From Massilia timonae CCUG 45783 (GTDB taxonomy: Bacteria; Pseudomonadota; Gammaproteobacteria; Burkholderiales; Burkholderiaceae_D), in NCBI RefSeq assembly GCF_000315425.1, contig NZ_JH992924.1, positions 122,695 through 186,694 on the forward strand: a stretch of DNA of 64,000 nt. Direction: 5' to 3'. The position numbers and the translations under genes were made by a program. The notes under the pieces were generated by a model. It saw nothing but the letters and a program-made list of their open reading frames with translations, was not told where the DNA came from and did not search any database. Of this stretch, positions 57,593-64,000 are shown in pieces; position 1 is the stretch's first letter, and each line of letters starts with the position of its first letter.

Positions 57593-57859
57593 ATGGCAAA
57601 GAATATGACAGCGGACAGCGCGCCGGCAGCAGCCGCGGCGCCTCCGCAATCCTTCGAGCAGGCGATGGCCGAACTGGCCCAGCTCGTGACACAGATGGAA
57701 TCCGGCGCCTTGCCGCTGGAAGCCTCGGTCGCGGCCTATGCGCGCGGCTCCGAACTGGTCAAGTATTGCGCCGCCCAGCTCGAAAAAGTCGAGTCCCAGG
57801 TCAAGGTGCTCGAGGGCGACATGCTCAAGCCATTCAGCGACGACGAGGTCACGCAATGA
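57593..57859 (+). CDS. xseB: exodeoxyribonuclease VII small subunit
   Basis: The 88-residue helical protein has the XseB core SFEQAMAELAQLVTQMESG, then LPLEASVAAYARGSELVKYC. It binds the XseA subunit to form the nuclease that degrades single-stranded DNA. The Ala-rich N-terminus is longer than usual. It overlaps ispA by four bases; the xseB-ispA-dxs order is common. Confidence 0.93.
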   Translation: MAKNMTADSAPAAAAAPPQSFEQAMAELAQLVTQMESGALPLEASVAAYARGSELVKYCAAQLEKVESQVKVLEGDMLKPFSDDEVTQ

Positions 57860-58755
57860 CGGTGCAGGATTTCAGCGCCTGGACCCGCGAGGTCCAGGCC
57901 AGGGTCGAGGAAGCGCTTGACGCCTTCCTGCCGCCCGCCGACCGGGTGCCGCACAAGCTGCACGAGGCGATGCGCTACACCACGCTCGGCGGCGGCAAGC
58001 GCGTGCGCCCGCTGCTGGCGTATGCCGCCGGCGCGCTGTTTGACGCCGACCCCGCGGCGCTGGCCCGGGTCGCGAGCGCGGTCGAGATGATCCACGTGTA
58101 TTCGCTGGTGCACGACGACATGCCGTGCATGGACGACGACGCCCTGCGCCGCGGCAAGCCGACGGTGCACGTGGCCTATGACGAAGCGACCGCGCTGCTG
58201 GTCGGCGACACCCTGCAGGCGCAAGCCTTCGAGGTGGTGGCCAGCCTTGATGCCGCGGCGGTGCCGCCGGCGCGCCAGTTGACGATGGTGCGCCTGCTGG
58301 CGCAGGCCGCCGGCTCGAACGGGATGTGCGGCGGCCAGGCGATCGACCTCGATAGCGTCGGCCTGTCGCTCACCCGCGAACAGCTCGAGCGCATGCACCA
58401 ATTGAAGACCGGCGCCATGCTGCGCGTGTCGGTGCTGCTCGGCGCGCTCGCCGGGCGCGACCTGGCAACGCACGAACTCGAAGCGCTGGACGCGTATTCC
58501 GCCGCTGTAGGCCTGGCGTTCCAGGTGGTCGACGATGTGCTCGACGCCACCGCCGATTCGGCCACGCTGGGCAAGACCGCCGGCAAGGACGCGGCCGACA
58601 ACAAACCGACCTATGTGTCGATCCTCGGCCTGGAGCCATCGCGCGCGCTGGCCGAACAACTGCGGCGTGACGCGCACGAAGCGCTGGCGCCATTTGGAGA
58701 CAAAGCACAGCGTCTGCGCGAACTGGCAGACCTGATCGTGCAGCGGAAGGCCTAA
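57856..58755 (+). CDS. ispA: (2E,6E)-farnesyl diphosphate synthase
   Basis: The 299-residue trans-prenyltransferase joins IPP units to form farnesyl diphosphate. The first Asp-rich motif is [14 protein letters not shown] and the second DDVLDAT. The GGKRVRPLL and [20 protein letters not shown] segments fit (here [17 protein letters not shown]). It is translationally coupled to xseB, and its stop abuts dxs. Confidence 0.95.
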   Translation: MTVQDFSAWTREVQARVEEALDAFLPPADRVPHKLHEAMRYTTLGGGKRVRPLLAYAAGALFDADPAALARVASAVEMIHVYSLVHDDMPCMDDDALRRGKPTVHVAYDEATALLVGDTLQAQAFEVVASLDAAAVPPARQLTMVRLLAQAAGSNGMCGGQAIDLDSVGLSLTREQLERMHQLKTGAMLRVSVLLGALAGRDLATHELEALDAYSAAVGLAFQVVDDVLDATADSATLGKTAGKDAADNKPTYVSILGLEPSRALAEQLRRDAHEALAPFGDKAQRLRELADLIVQRKA

Positions 58756-60630
58756 ATGAACCTGCTAGAAAAAATCAACGACCCATCCGACCTGCGCAAG
58801 CTGCCGCGCACCCAGCTCACCCCGCTGGCGCACGAGCTGCGCCAGTTCCTGCTCGAGTCGGTGTCCAAGACCGGCGGCCACCTGTCGTCCAACCTGGGCA
58901 CGGTGGAGCTGACGATCGCGCTGCACTACGTGTACGACACGCCGCGCGACCGCATCGTGTGGGATGTCGGCCACCAGACCTATTCGCACAAGATCCTCAC
59001 CGGTCGCCGCGGCCGCATGCCCACCTTGCGCCAGCTGAACGGCCTGTCGGGCTTCCCGAAGCGCGACGAGAGCGAATACGACACCTTCGGCACCGCCCAC
59101 TCGTCGACCTCGATCTCGGCGGCGCTGGGCATGGCCACCGCAGCCAGGATCAAGGGCGAGGACCGCCATGCGATCGCCGTCATCGGCGACGGCTCCATGA
59201 CCGCCGGCATGGCGTTCGAGGCGCTGAATAACGCCGGCGTCGAGGACGACGTCAACCTGCTGGTCATCCTGAACGACAACGACATGTCGATCTCGCCGCC
59301 GGTGGGCGCCCTGAACCGCTACCTGGCGCGCCTGCTGTCGGGTCAGTTCTACGCCGCCGCCAAGAACGTGGGCAAGAGCGTGCTGCCGGCGCCGGTGCTG
59401 GATCTCGCGCGCAAGCTCGAAGAACACGCCAAGGGCATGGTGGTCCCGGCCACGATGTTCGAGGAGTTCGGCTTCAATTACATCGGCCCGATCGACGGCC
59501 ACGACCTCGATTCGCTGATCCCGACGCTGGAAAACATCAAGAAGCTCAAGGGCCCGCAATTCCTGCATGTGGTGACCAAGAAGGGCCAGGGCTACAAGCT
59601 GGCCGAGGCCGAGCCGATCCTGTACCACGGGACCGGCAAGTTCAACCACCTCGAGGGCATCAAGCCGTCCACCGCGCCGGGCAAGATCACGTATACCGAG
59701 GTATTCGGCAACTGGTTGTGCGACATGGCCGCCGCCGATAAACGCCTGGTCGGCATCACGCCGGCCATGCGCGAAGGCTCGGGCATGGTGCGCTTCCACC
59801 AGGAGTACCCGCAGCGCTACTTCGACGTCGGCATCGCCGAGCAGCACTCGGTGACCTTCGGCGCCGGCATCGCCACCGAGGGCCTCAAGCCCGTGGTCGC
59901 GATCTATTCGACCTTCCTGCAACGCGCCTACGACCAGCTGATCCACGACGTGGCGCTGCAGAACCTGGACGTGACCTTCGCGCTGGACCGCGCGGGGCTG
60001 GTGGGCGCCGACGGCGCGACCCACGCCGGCAACTACGACCTGGCCTACCTGCGCTGCATCCCGAACATGGTCGTGATGGCCGCGTCGGACGAGAACGAGT
60101 GCCGCCAGATGCTGACCACCGCCTACCACTATCCCGGCCCGGCCGCGGTGCGCTATCCGCGCGGCGCCGGCGTCGGCGCCCAGATCGCCGAGGCCTTGAG
60201 CTCGATCGAGATCGGCAAGGGCGAGGTGCGCCGCACCGGCAAGGGTGTCGCGCTCCTGGCCTTCGGCTCGATGGTGGCGCCGAGCCTGAAGGCGGGCGAC
60301 GAACTCGATGCGACGGTGGCCAATATGCGCTTCGTGAAGCCGCTCGACGTCGAACTGGTCAAGCGCCTGGCGCAGGAGCACGACTTCCTGGTGACGGTGG
60401 AAGAGGGCTGCATCATGGGCGGCGCCGGCGCCGCCGTGATGGAAGCGCTGGCCGCCGCCGGCATCGCCAAGCCGGTGCTGAACCTGGGCCTGCCCGACAA
60501 CTTCATCGACCAGGGCGATCCGCAAGCGCTGCTGGCGTCGGTGGGCCTGGATGCCAAGGGCATCGCAGCCTCCATTCGCGCGCGCCTGGTGGCGCAGGGC
60601 GAGCCGCGGCTGGTGGTGAGCAACGGCTGA
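58756..60630 (+). CDS. dxs: 1-deoxy-D-xylulose-5-phosphate synthase
   Basis: Dxs makes deoxyxylulose phosphate from pyruvate and glyceraldehyde-3-phosphate with thiamine diphosphate. It feeds isoprenoid, thiamine and pyridoxal synthesis. The 624-residue protein has the TPP motif [15 protein letters not shown], then NDNDMSIS, the catalytic Glu in [11 protein letters not shown] and the transketolase C domain. Its cofactor comes from the pathway of the thi operon in this window, and its product feeds ThiG. Confidence 0.97.
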   Translation: MNLLEKINDPSDLRKLPRTQLTPLAHELRQFLLESVSKTGGHLSSNLGTVELTIALHYVYDTPRDRIVWDVGHQTYSHKILTGRRGRMPTLRQLNGLSGFPKRDESEYDTFGTAHSSTSISAALGMATAARIKGEDRHAIAVIGDGSMTAGMAFEALNNAGVEDDVNLLVILNDNDMSISPPVGALNRYLARLLSGQFYAAAKNVGKSVLPAPVLDLARKLEEHAKGMVVPATMFEEFGFNYIGPIDGHDLDSLIPTLENIKKLKGPQFLHVVTKKGQGYKLAEAEPILYHGTGKFNHLEGIKPSTAPGKITYTEVFGNWLCDMAAADKRLVGITPAMREGSGMVRFHQEYPQRYFDVGIAEQHSVTFGAGIATEGLKPVVAIYSTFLQRAYDQLIHDVALQNLDVTFALDRAGLVGADGATHAGNYDLAYLRCIPNMVVMAASDENECRQMLTTAYHYPGPAAVRYPRGAGVGAQIAEALSSIEIGKGEVRRTGKGVALLAFGSMVAPSLKAGDELDATVANMRFVKPLDVELVKRLAQEHDFLVTVEEGCIMGGAGAAVMEALAAAGIAKPVLNLGLPDNFIDQGDPQALLASVGLDAKGIAASIRARLVAQGEPRLVVSNG

Positions 60631-60645
60631 GACCGCGTCTCGAAC

Positions 60646-60679
60646 AAAAAACCGCTTTCTCGTGAAAGCGGTTTTTTTT
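60646..60679. terminator. strong bidirectional terminator after dxs
   Basis: AAAAAACCGCTTTC, four bases, then GAAAGCGG followed by eight T. The A run on the left makes it work in both directions, for dxs and for the convergent DMT gene. Confidence 0.92.
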
Positions 60680-60684
60680 GCGCG

Positions 60685-61575
60685 TCAGTCGGGCTTGCCG
60701 GTGCAGAGGTGGACCGCGCCGGCCGTGACGGCGAAACCTGCCAACATCATCGCGCCGAGCGTTTCCCCAAGCACGGCGAATCCCATCAAGGCCGTCGTAC
60801 CGGGAATCAGATAGAACAGGCTGGCGACCTTGCTGGCCTCGCCCTTGCGCATCATGAGGAACAACAGGCTGACGGCGCCGATCGAATTGACGATCGACAG
60901 CCAGCCGGATGCCAGTACCAGCGCCGGCGTCCAGCGCGCTTCGAACCCTTCCACGACCAGGGCCAGCGGCAGAGCGACGATGCTGGCGACCGCCAGCTGG
61001 ATGAAACCGCCGGTGCGCAGATCGGCATTGGCGCAGTACTTTTTCTGGTACAGGGTGCCGAGCGTGATGCCCGCCAGCGCCAGGCTCACGGCGCCCAGGC
61101 CGGCGATGCTGGCGCCTCCGATGCGATCGGCGACCACCAGCGCCACGCCGCCCAGGCCTGCCGCCAGGCCGAGCCACTGCCGACCGCTGACCCGTTCATG
61201 CAGGAACACGCTGGCTCCAAGCGCGGTGAACAGCGGCATGGTGCCGACGATCAGGGCCGACACGCCGGCGCTCACGCCCAGCTTCAGGCCGGTGTACAGG
61301 CTGGAGAACTGCAGCGCCTGCACCAGCAGGCCGACCACCACCAGGTGCGCCGCCGGCTTCCAGCCCGTCGGCCACGGCGCCCGGGTGGCGAGCGCGATCG
61401 CCAGCAGCACCAGCGCCGCCACCGCGAAACGCAGGAACAGCAGGGTGAACGGTCCCGCGTAAGGCAGGGCGAGCTTGCCGACCACGTAGCCCGAACTCCA
61501 CATCAGGATGAACAGGAAGGGCAGGGTGGACGAGGGCGCGGCGAGCGCCGTTTTTTGGATGCTGAATGTCGTCAT
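60685..61575 (-). CDS. DMT-superfamily (EamA) permease
   Basis: This 296-residue protein has ten TM helices, with EamA repeats beginning PFLFILMWSSGYVVGKLALP and GLGAVSLALAGITLGTLYQKKYC. The start at 61575 follows GGAGA. It is divergent from the LysR gene (94 bases apart), which is the usual arrangement for a regulator and its target exporter. Confidence 0.88.
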   Translation of the reverse strand: MTTFSIQKTALAAPSSTLPFLFILMWSSGYVVGKLALPYAGPFTLLFLRFAVAALVLLAIALATRAPWPTGWKPAAHLVVVGLLVQALQFSSLYTGLKLGVSAGVSALIVGTMPLFTALGASVFLHERVSGRQWLGLAAGLGGVALVVADRIGGASIAGLGAVSLALAGITLGTLYQKKYCANADLRTGGFIQLAVASIVALPLALVVEGFEARWTPALVLASGWLSIVNSIGAVSLLFLMMRKGEASKVASLFYLIPGTTALMGFAVLGETLGAMMLAGFAVTAGAVHLCTGKPD

Positions 61576-61669
61576 GATCGTCTCCGGTTGTCGGGAGACC
61601 AGATTACGACCGTGTAAATATGGATACAATACGTTCAAGCGATAACACATTGTTTCCAACGGGGATACC

Positions 61670-62659
61670 ATGAGCGAGCTGGCGCCACGCGATTTTTCGG
61701 ATTTATGGCCGTTTGTCCAGGTAGTCGAGGCCGGCAGTTTTTCGGAAGCCGCGCGCAGGATGGGCACGACCAAGGCCAGCGTCAGCAAGGCGGTGGCGCG
61801 GCTCGAAAAGGCGCTGCAGCTCAAGCTGCTGAACCGCTCGACGCGCCGCATCGGCCTGAGCGAAGCGGGGCGCGAGATCTACCAGCACGCCGTGCGCATG
61901 ATCGAGGAAGGCAGGGCCATCGAGGCCGCGGCGGCCGGGCAGCAGTCCGGGCCGGGCGGCACATTGCGCGTGTCGACCTCGATGGCGTTCGGCAATGCGC
62001 AACTGGCCGCGCTGCTGCCCGGCTTCATGGCGCGCTACCCCGAGGTGCGCGTGGTCCTGAACCTGCTTGACCGCCACGTCGACCTGGTGGAAGAGGGGAT
62101 CGACGTCGCGCTGCGCCTGTCGCCGAAGATCGACCTGATGAGCGTCGTCGCGCGTCCGGTGGCGCCGCTGCGCTACGTGCTGGCGGCCTCGCCCGATTAC
62201 GTACGGCGCTGCGGCATGCCGCCCGACGTCGCCGGCTTGGCGGCGGCGCGCTGCCTGACCTTTGGCGAGTCGGGGCCGGGCGCGGTCTGGGAATTCGAGG
62301 TGGATGGCGCGCCGGTCACGCTCAAGCCCGCCAGCGCGTTGACGATCAACAGCAGCCAGGCGCTGCGCGAAGCGATGCTGGGCGGCGCCGGCATCGCCTT
62401 GCTCCCGACCTTCGTGGTCGGCGAGGACATCCGCGCCGGCCGCGCGCTGCATGTGTTGCCGGCGGCGCGGCCGGTGGGCATGTTCGGCAGCCAGGTGCTG
62501 GCCGTCTATCTCGAGAACCGCTTCCTGCCGCAGAAGGTCAGGGTCTTCATCGATTACCTGCTCGAACAGTGGGGCGAGCGGCCGGCCTGGGACGATTTTC
62601 CCACTAGCCCGGCTGGCCGAACAGCGCCTCGGCGCGCTGGTACAGGATCCAGGAAGTAG
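61670..62659 (+). CDS. LysR-family transcriptional regulator
   Basis: The 329-residue protein has an N-terminal winged helix (PFVQVVEAGSFSEAARRMG, then KASVSKAVARLEKALQLKLL) and a periplasmic-binding-like effector domain (TLRVSTSMAFGNAQLAALLPGF). The CrgA-like end suggests an activator or repressor of the divergent DMT permease. The last 56 bases overlap the convergent oxygenase gene. Confidence 0.92.
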   Translation: MSELAPRDFSDLWPFVQVVEAGSFSEAARRMGTTKASVSKAVARLEKALQLKLLNRSTRRIGLSEAGREIYQHAVRMIEEGRAIEAAAAGQQSGPGGTLRVSTSMAFGNAQLAALLPGFMARYPEVRVVLNLLDRHVDLVEEGIDVALRLSPKIDLMSVVARPVAPLRYVLAASPDYVRRCGMPPDVAGLAAARCLTFGESGPGAVWEFEVDGAPVTLKPASALTINSSQALREAMLGGAGIALLPTFVVGEDIRAGRALHVLPAARPVGMFGSQVLAVYLENRFLPQKVRVFIDYLLEQWGERPAWDDFPTSPAGRTAPRRAGTGSRK

Positions 62660-63320
62660 CGATGTACTTGTCGCCGCTCCTGGCCACATTGCCGCGGTGG
62701 GTATGGGTGAAGCCCGCCGGCGCGATCACCAGCCGCCCTTTTTTTGGCGCGATCTTGCGGCCCTGGTACAGGAACTCGGTCTCGCCGCCATCGTCCACGT
62801 CGTTGAGATAGAACATCCACAGCAGCACGCGGTGCAGCGAATCGCAGCTGGCGTTCTGCGGATAGATCTCGGAATGCCAGTGGTGGTAGCCGCCGCTATT
62901 CTGCCGGTACTTCTGCAGGTTGATGGTGCCGGGGCGGTACAGCACGCGCACCAGGTCTTCGATATACGGGCGGCCCACTTCCTCGAAGTTGTCCATCGAT
63001 AGCACCGTCGGCGCGCCGGTCTGCGGGTGCTCCAGGGTCGGCGACAGGGACCCCATCAGCAGCATGCGGTAGCGATCGACGTACTGCACCAGGTGGCGCG
63101 ACATCGTCTCGAGCAGCAGCTGGGTGACGTCGTCCCACTCGCGGTGCAGGTTGATGGTGATGTCGTAGCTGTCCTTCTTGTCGACGTCGACGCCGTTGCC
63201 GGTGCGCCCGCGCACGACCTTGTCGCTGGCCTCGAAGCGCGCCAGCAGGGCGTCGCACTGCTGCGCGCTGAGCGCGTCGTCATAGACGCCGATGAAGTCA
63301 TCCATCACCTTGTCGTCCAT
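62604..63320 (-). CDS. 2OG-Fe(II) oxygenase family protein (prolyl 4-hydroxylase-like)
   Basis: A 238-residue double-stranded beta-helix dioxygenase. Iron ligands appear as HWHSEIYP (His-x-Glu in place of the usual His-x-Asp) and a distal His in FTHTHRG. The 2OG-binding basic residue is probably the Arg/Lys in NVARSGDKYIATSW. FLYQGRKIAPKKGRLVIAP also fits the family. The substrate is unknown. It starts four bases after the PduO-type gene and is in one operon with it. Confidence 0.85.
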   Translation of the reverse strand: MDDKVMDDFIGVYDDALSAQQCDALLARFEASDKVVRGRTGNGVDVDKKDSYDITINLHREWDDVTQLLLETMSRHLVQYVDRYRMLLMGSLSPTLEHPQTGAPTVLSMDNFEEVGRPYIEDLVRVLYRPGTINLQKYRQNSGGYHHWHSEIYPQNASCDSLHRVLLWMFYLNDVDDGGETEFLYQGRKIAPKKGRLVIAPAGFTHTHRGNVARSGDKYIATSWILYQRAEALFGQPG

Positions 63321-63323
63321 GGA

Positions 63324-63878
63324 TCAGCCCCGCTTGCGTTCGTGCTGCCACAGCACGTCGCTGCCGCCGGCATGGCGGTTCAGCACGCGCGCCAGCACGA
63401 ACATCAGGTCGGACAGGCGGTTGACGTACTGGCGCGGGTGGGCGTGGATCTGCTCCGCCTTCGACAGCGCCACGATGGCGCGCTCGGCGCGCCGGCATAC
63501 GGTGCGGCAGACGTGGGCGGTGGACGCTGCGCGCGAGCCGGCCGGGAGGATGAATTCCTTCAGGACCGGCAGGTCGGCGTTGTATTTCTCGAGCAGGCCG
63601 TCCAGGCGCGCCACGTGTTCTTCCTTGATCATCTGGTAGCCGGGGATGCACAGCTCGCCGCCCAGGTCGAACAGGTCGTGCTGGATCGACACCAGCTCTT
63701 CGCGCAATGCAGCCGGCATGTCTTCGCACAGCAGCAGGCCGACGAAGGAGTTGAGTTCGTCGACTTCGCCCAGCGCGTGGATGCGCGCGCTGTCCTTGCC
63801 GGTGCGGCTGCCGTCGCCCAGGCCGGTGCTGCCATCGTCGCCGGTGCGGGTCGCGATTTTCGAGAGGCGGTTGCCCAT
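63324..63878 (-). CDS. cob(I)yrinic acid a,c-diamide adenosyltransferase, PduO type
   Basis: The 184-residue trimeric four-helix enzyme transfers adenosyl from ATP to cob(I)alamin. Signatures are the ATP site TRTGDDGSTGLGDGSRTGKDS, with the first 20 residues here split by the Gly-rich turn, then GEVDELNSFVG, and the final RAERAIVALSKAE and YVNRLSDLMFVLAR. It salvages or completes adenosylcobalamin. It precedes the 2OG oxygenase gene. Confidence 0.94.
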   Translation of the reverse strand: MGNRLSKIATRTGDDGSTGLGDGSRTGKDSARIHALGEVDELNSFVGLLLCEDMPAALREELVSIQHDLFDLGGELCIPGYQMIKEEHVARLDGLLEKYNADLPVLKEFILPAGSRAASTAHVCRTVCRRAERAIVALSKAEQIHAHPRQYVNRLSDLMFVLARVLNRHAGGSDVLWQHERKRG

Positions 63879-63959
63879 GATGTTGCCTTATGCGTTGGTG
63901 AGAAAAAACGATGGGACGAGCATACGACAAAACGTGGTAATTGTGCTTACAATCGAAGC

Positions 63960-64000
63960 ATGCACGACCTCGTCTCCAATCCAGGCCCAGTCGCCACGCA
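63960..64000 (+). CDS. start of an unidentified gene (3' partial)
   Basis: An ATG at 63960 opens a frame to the window edge (MHDLVSNPGPVAT). TTACAAT at 63948-63954 could be a -10 element, though it is close to the ATG. Thirteen codons are too few to name a product. Confidence 0.3.
   Translation, partial: MHDLVSNPGPVAT

Overview
The window is GC-rich, densely packed DNA with little space between genes. It looks like chromosome of a beta-proteobacterium of the order Burkholderiales, most likely a Massilia/Duganella-type member of the Oxalobacteraceae. Supporting signs are the thrB / BPSS1780-type membrane protein / DUF2782 block beside polA, the xseB-ispA-dxs run, an HpaR-type MarR regulator, and the codon use. 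This placement is an inference from gene content. I saw no rRNA, tRNA, CRISPR array, insertion sequence or prophage.

Layout. 1-6256 holds the end of an amidohydrolase gene, a DesK/DesR-like two-component pair, small membrane and secreted proteins, an SMR efflux pump and an alanine/glycine:cation symporter. 6261-13396 is one regulated unit. A MacB/FtsX-type ABC exporter operon (permease, ATPase, membrane-fusion protein) runs leftward from a consensus sigma-54 promoter. It diverges from an NtrC-type regulator and its histidine kinase, whose gene carries an apparent frameshift. 13393-16735 holds a TetR repressor with two operator-like palindromes, a divergent metallo-beta-lactamase-fold lipoprotein and a cytochrome P450. 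valS follows. A poorly coding, less GC-rich gap (19643-20304) precedes a TPP-riboswitch-controlled thiCSGDE operon (20641-25177).

25183-36894 is a mixed region: an ion-channel-like protein, GNAT, ANTAR regulator, glutathione-dependent formaldehyde dehydrogenase, CoA-transferase, bestrophin, MarR, START-domain and GFA proteins, and a MocR-type regulator. The most distinctive locus is 37155-43210. This is a complete Nit1C cluster (GNAT, flavoprotein, DsrE-like protein, nitrilase, radical SAM, AIR-synthase-like protein, small protein), a cluster linked in other bacteria to nitrogen starvation and cyanide assimilation. Here it is split into two transcription units. Each starts from a near-identical sigma-54-type promoter block (25 of 30 positions match). 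The MocR gene diverges from the first unit, and a perfect 10+10 bp palindrome sits upstream of the second.

43258-64000 is mainly housekeeping: uvrD (probably leaderless), thrB, polA, a Grx2-like protein that appears to have lost its middle, hydrolases, a ZIP transporter, a sulfurtransferase, two DMT permeases, a Rieske oxygenase, xseB-ispA-dxs, a LysR regulator, a 2OG-Fe(II) oxygenase and a PduO-type cobalamin adenosyltransferase. The start of one more gene lies at the right edge.
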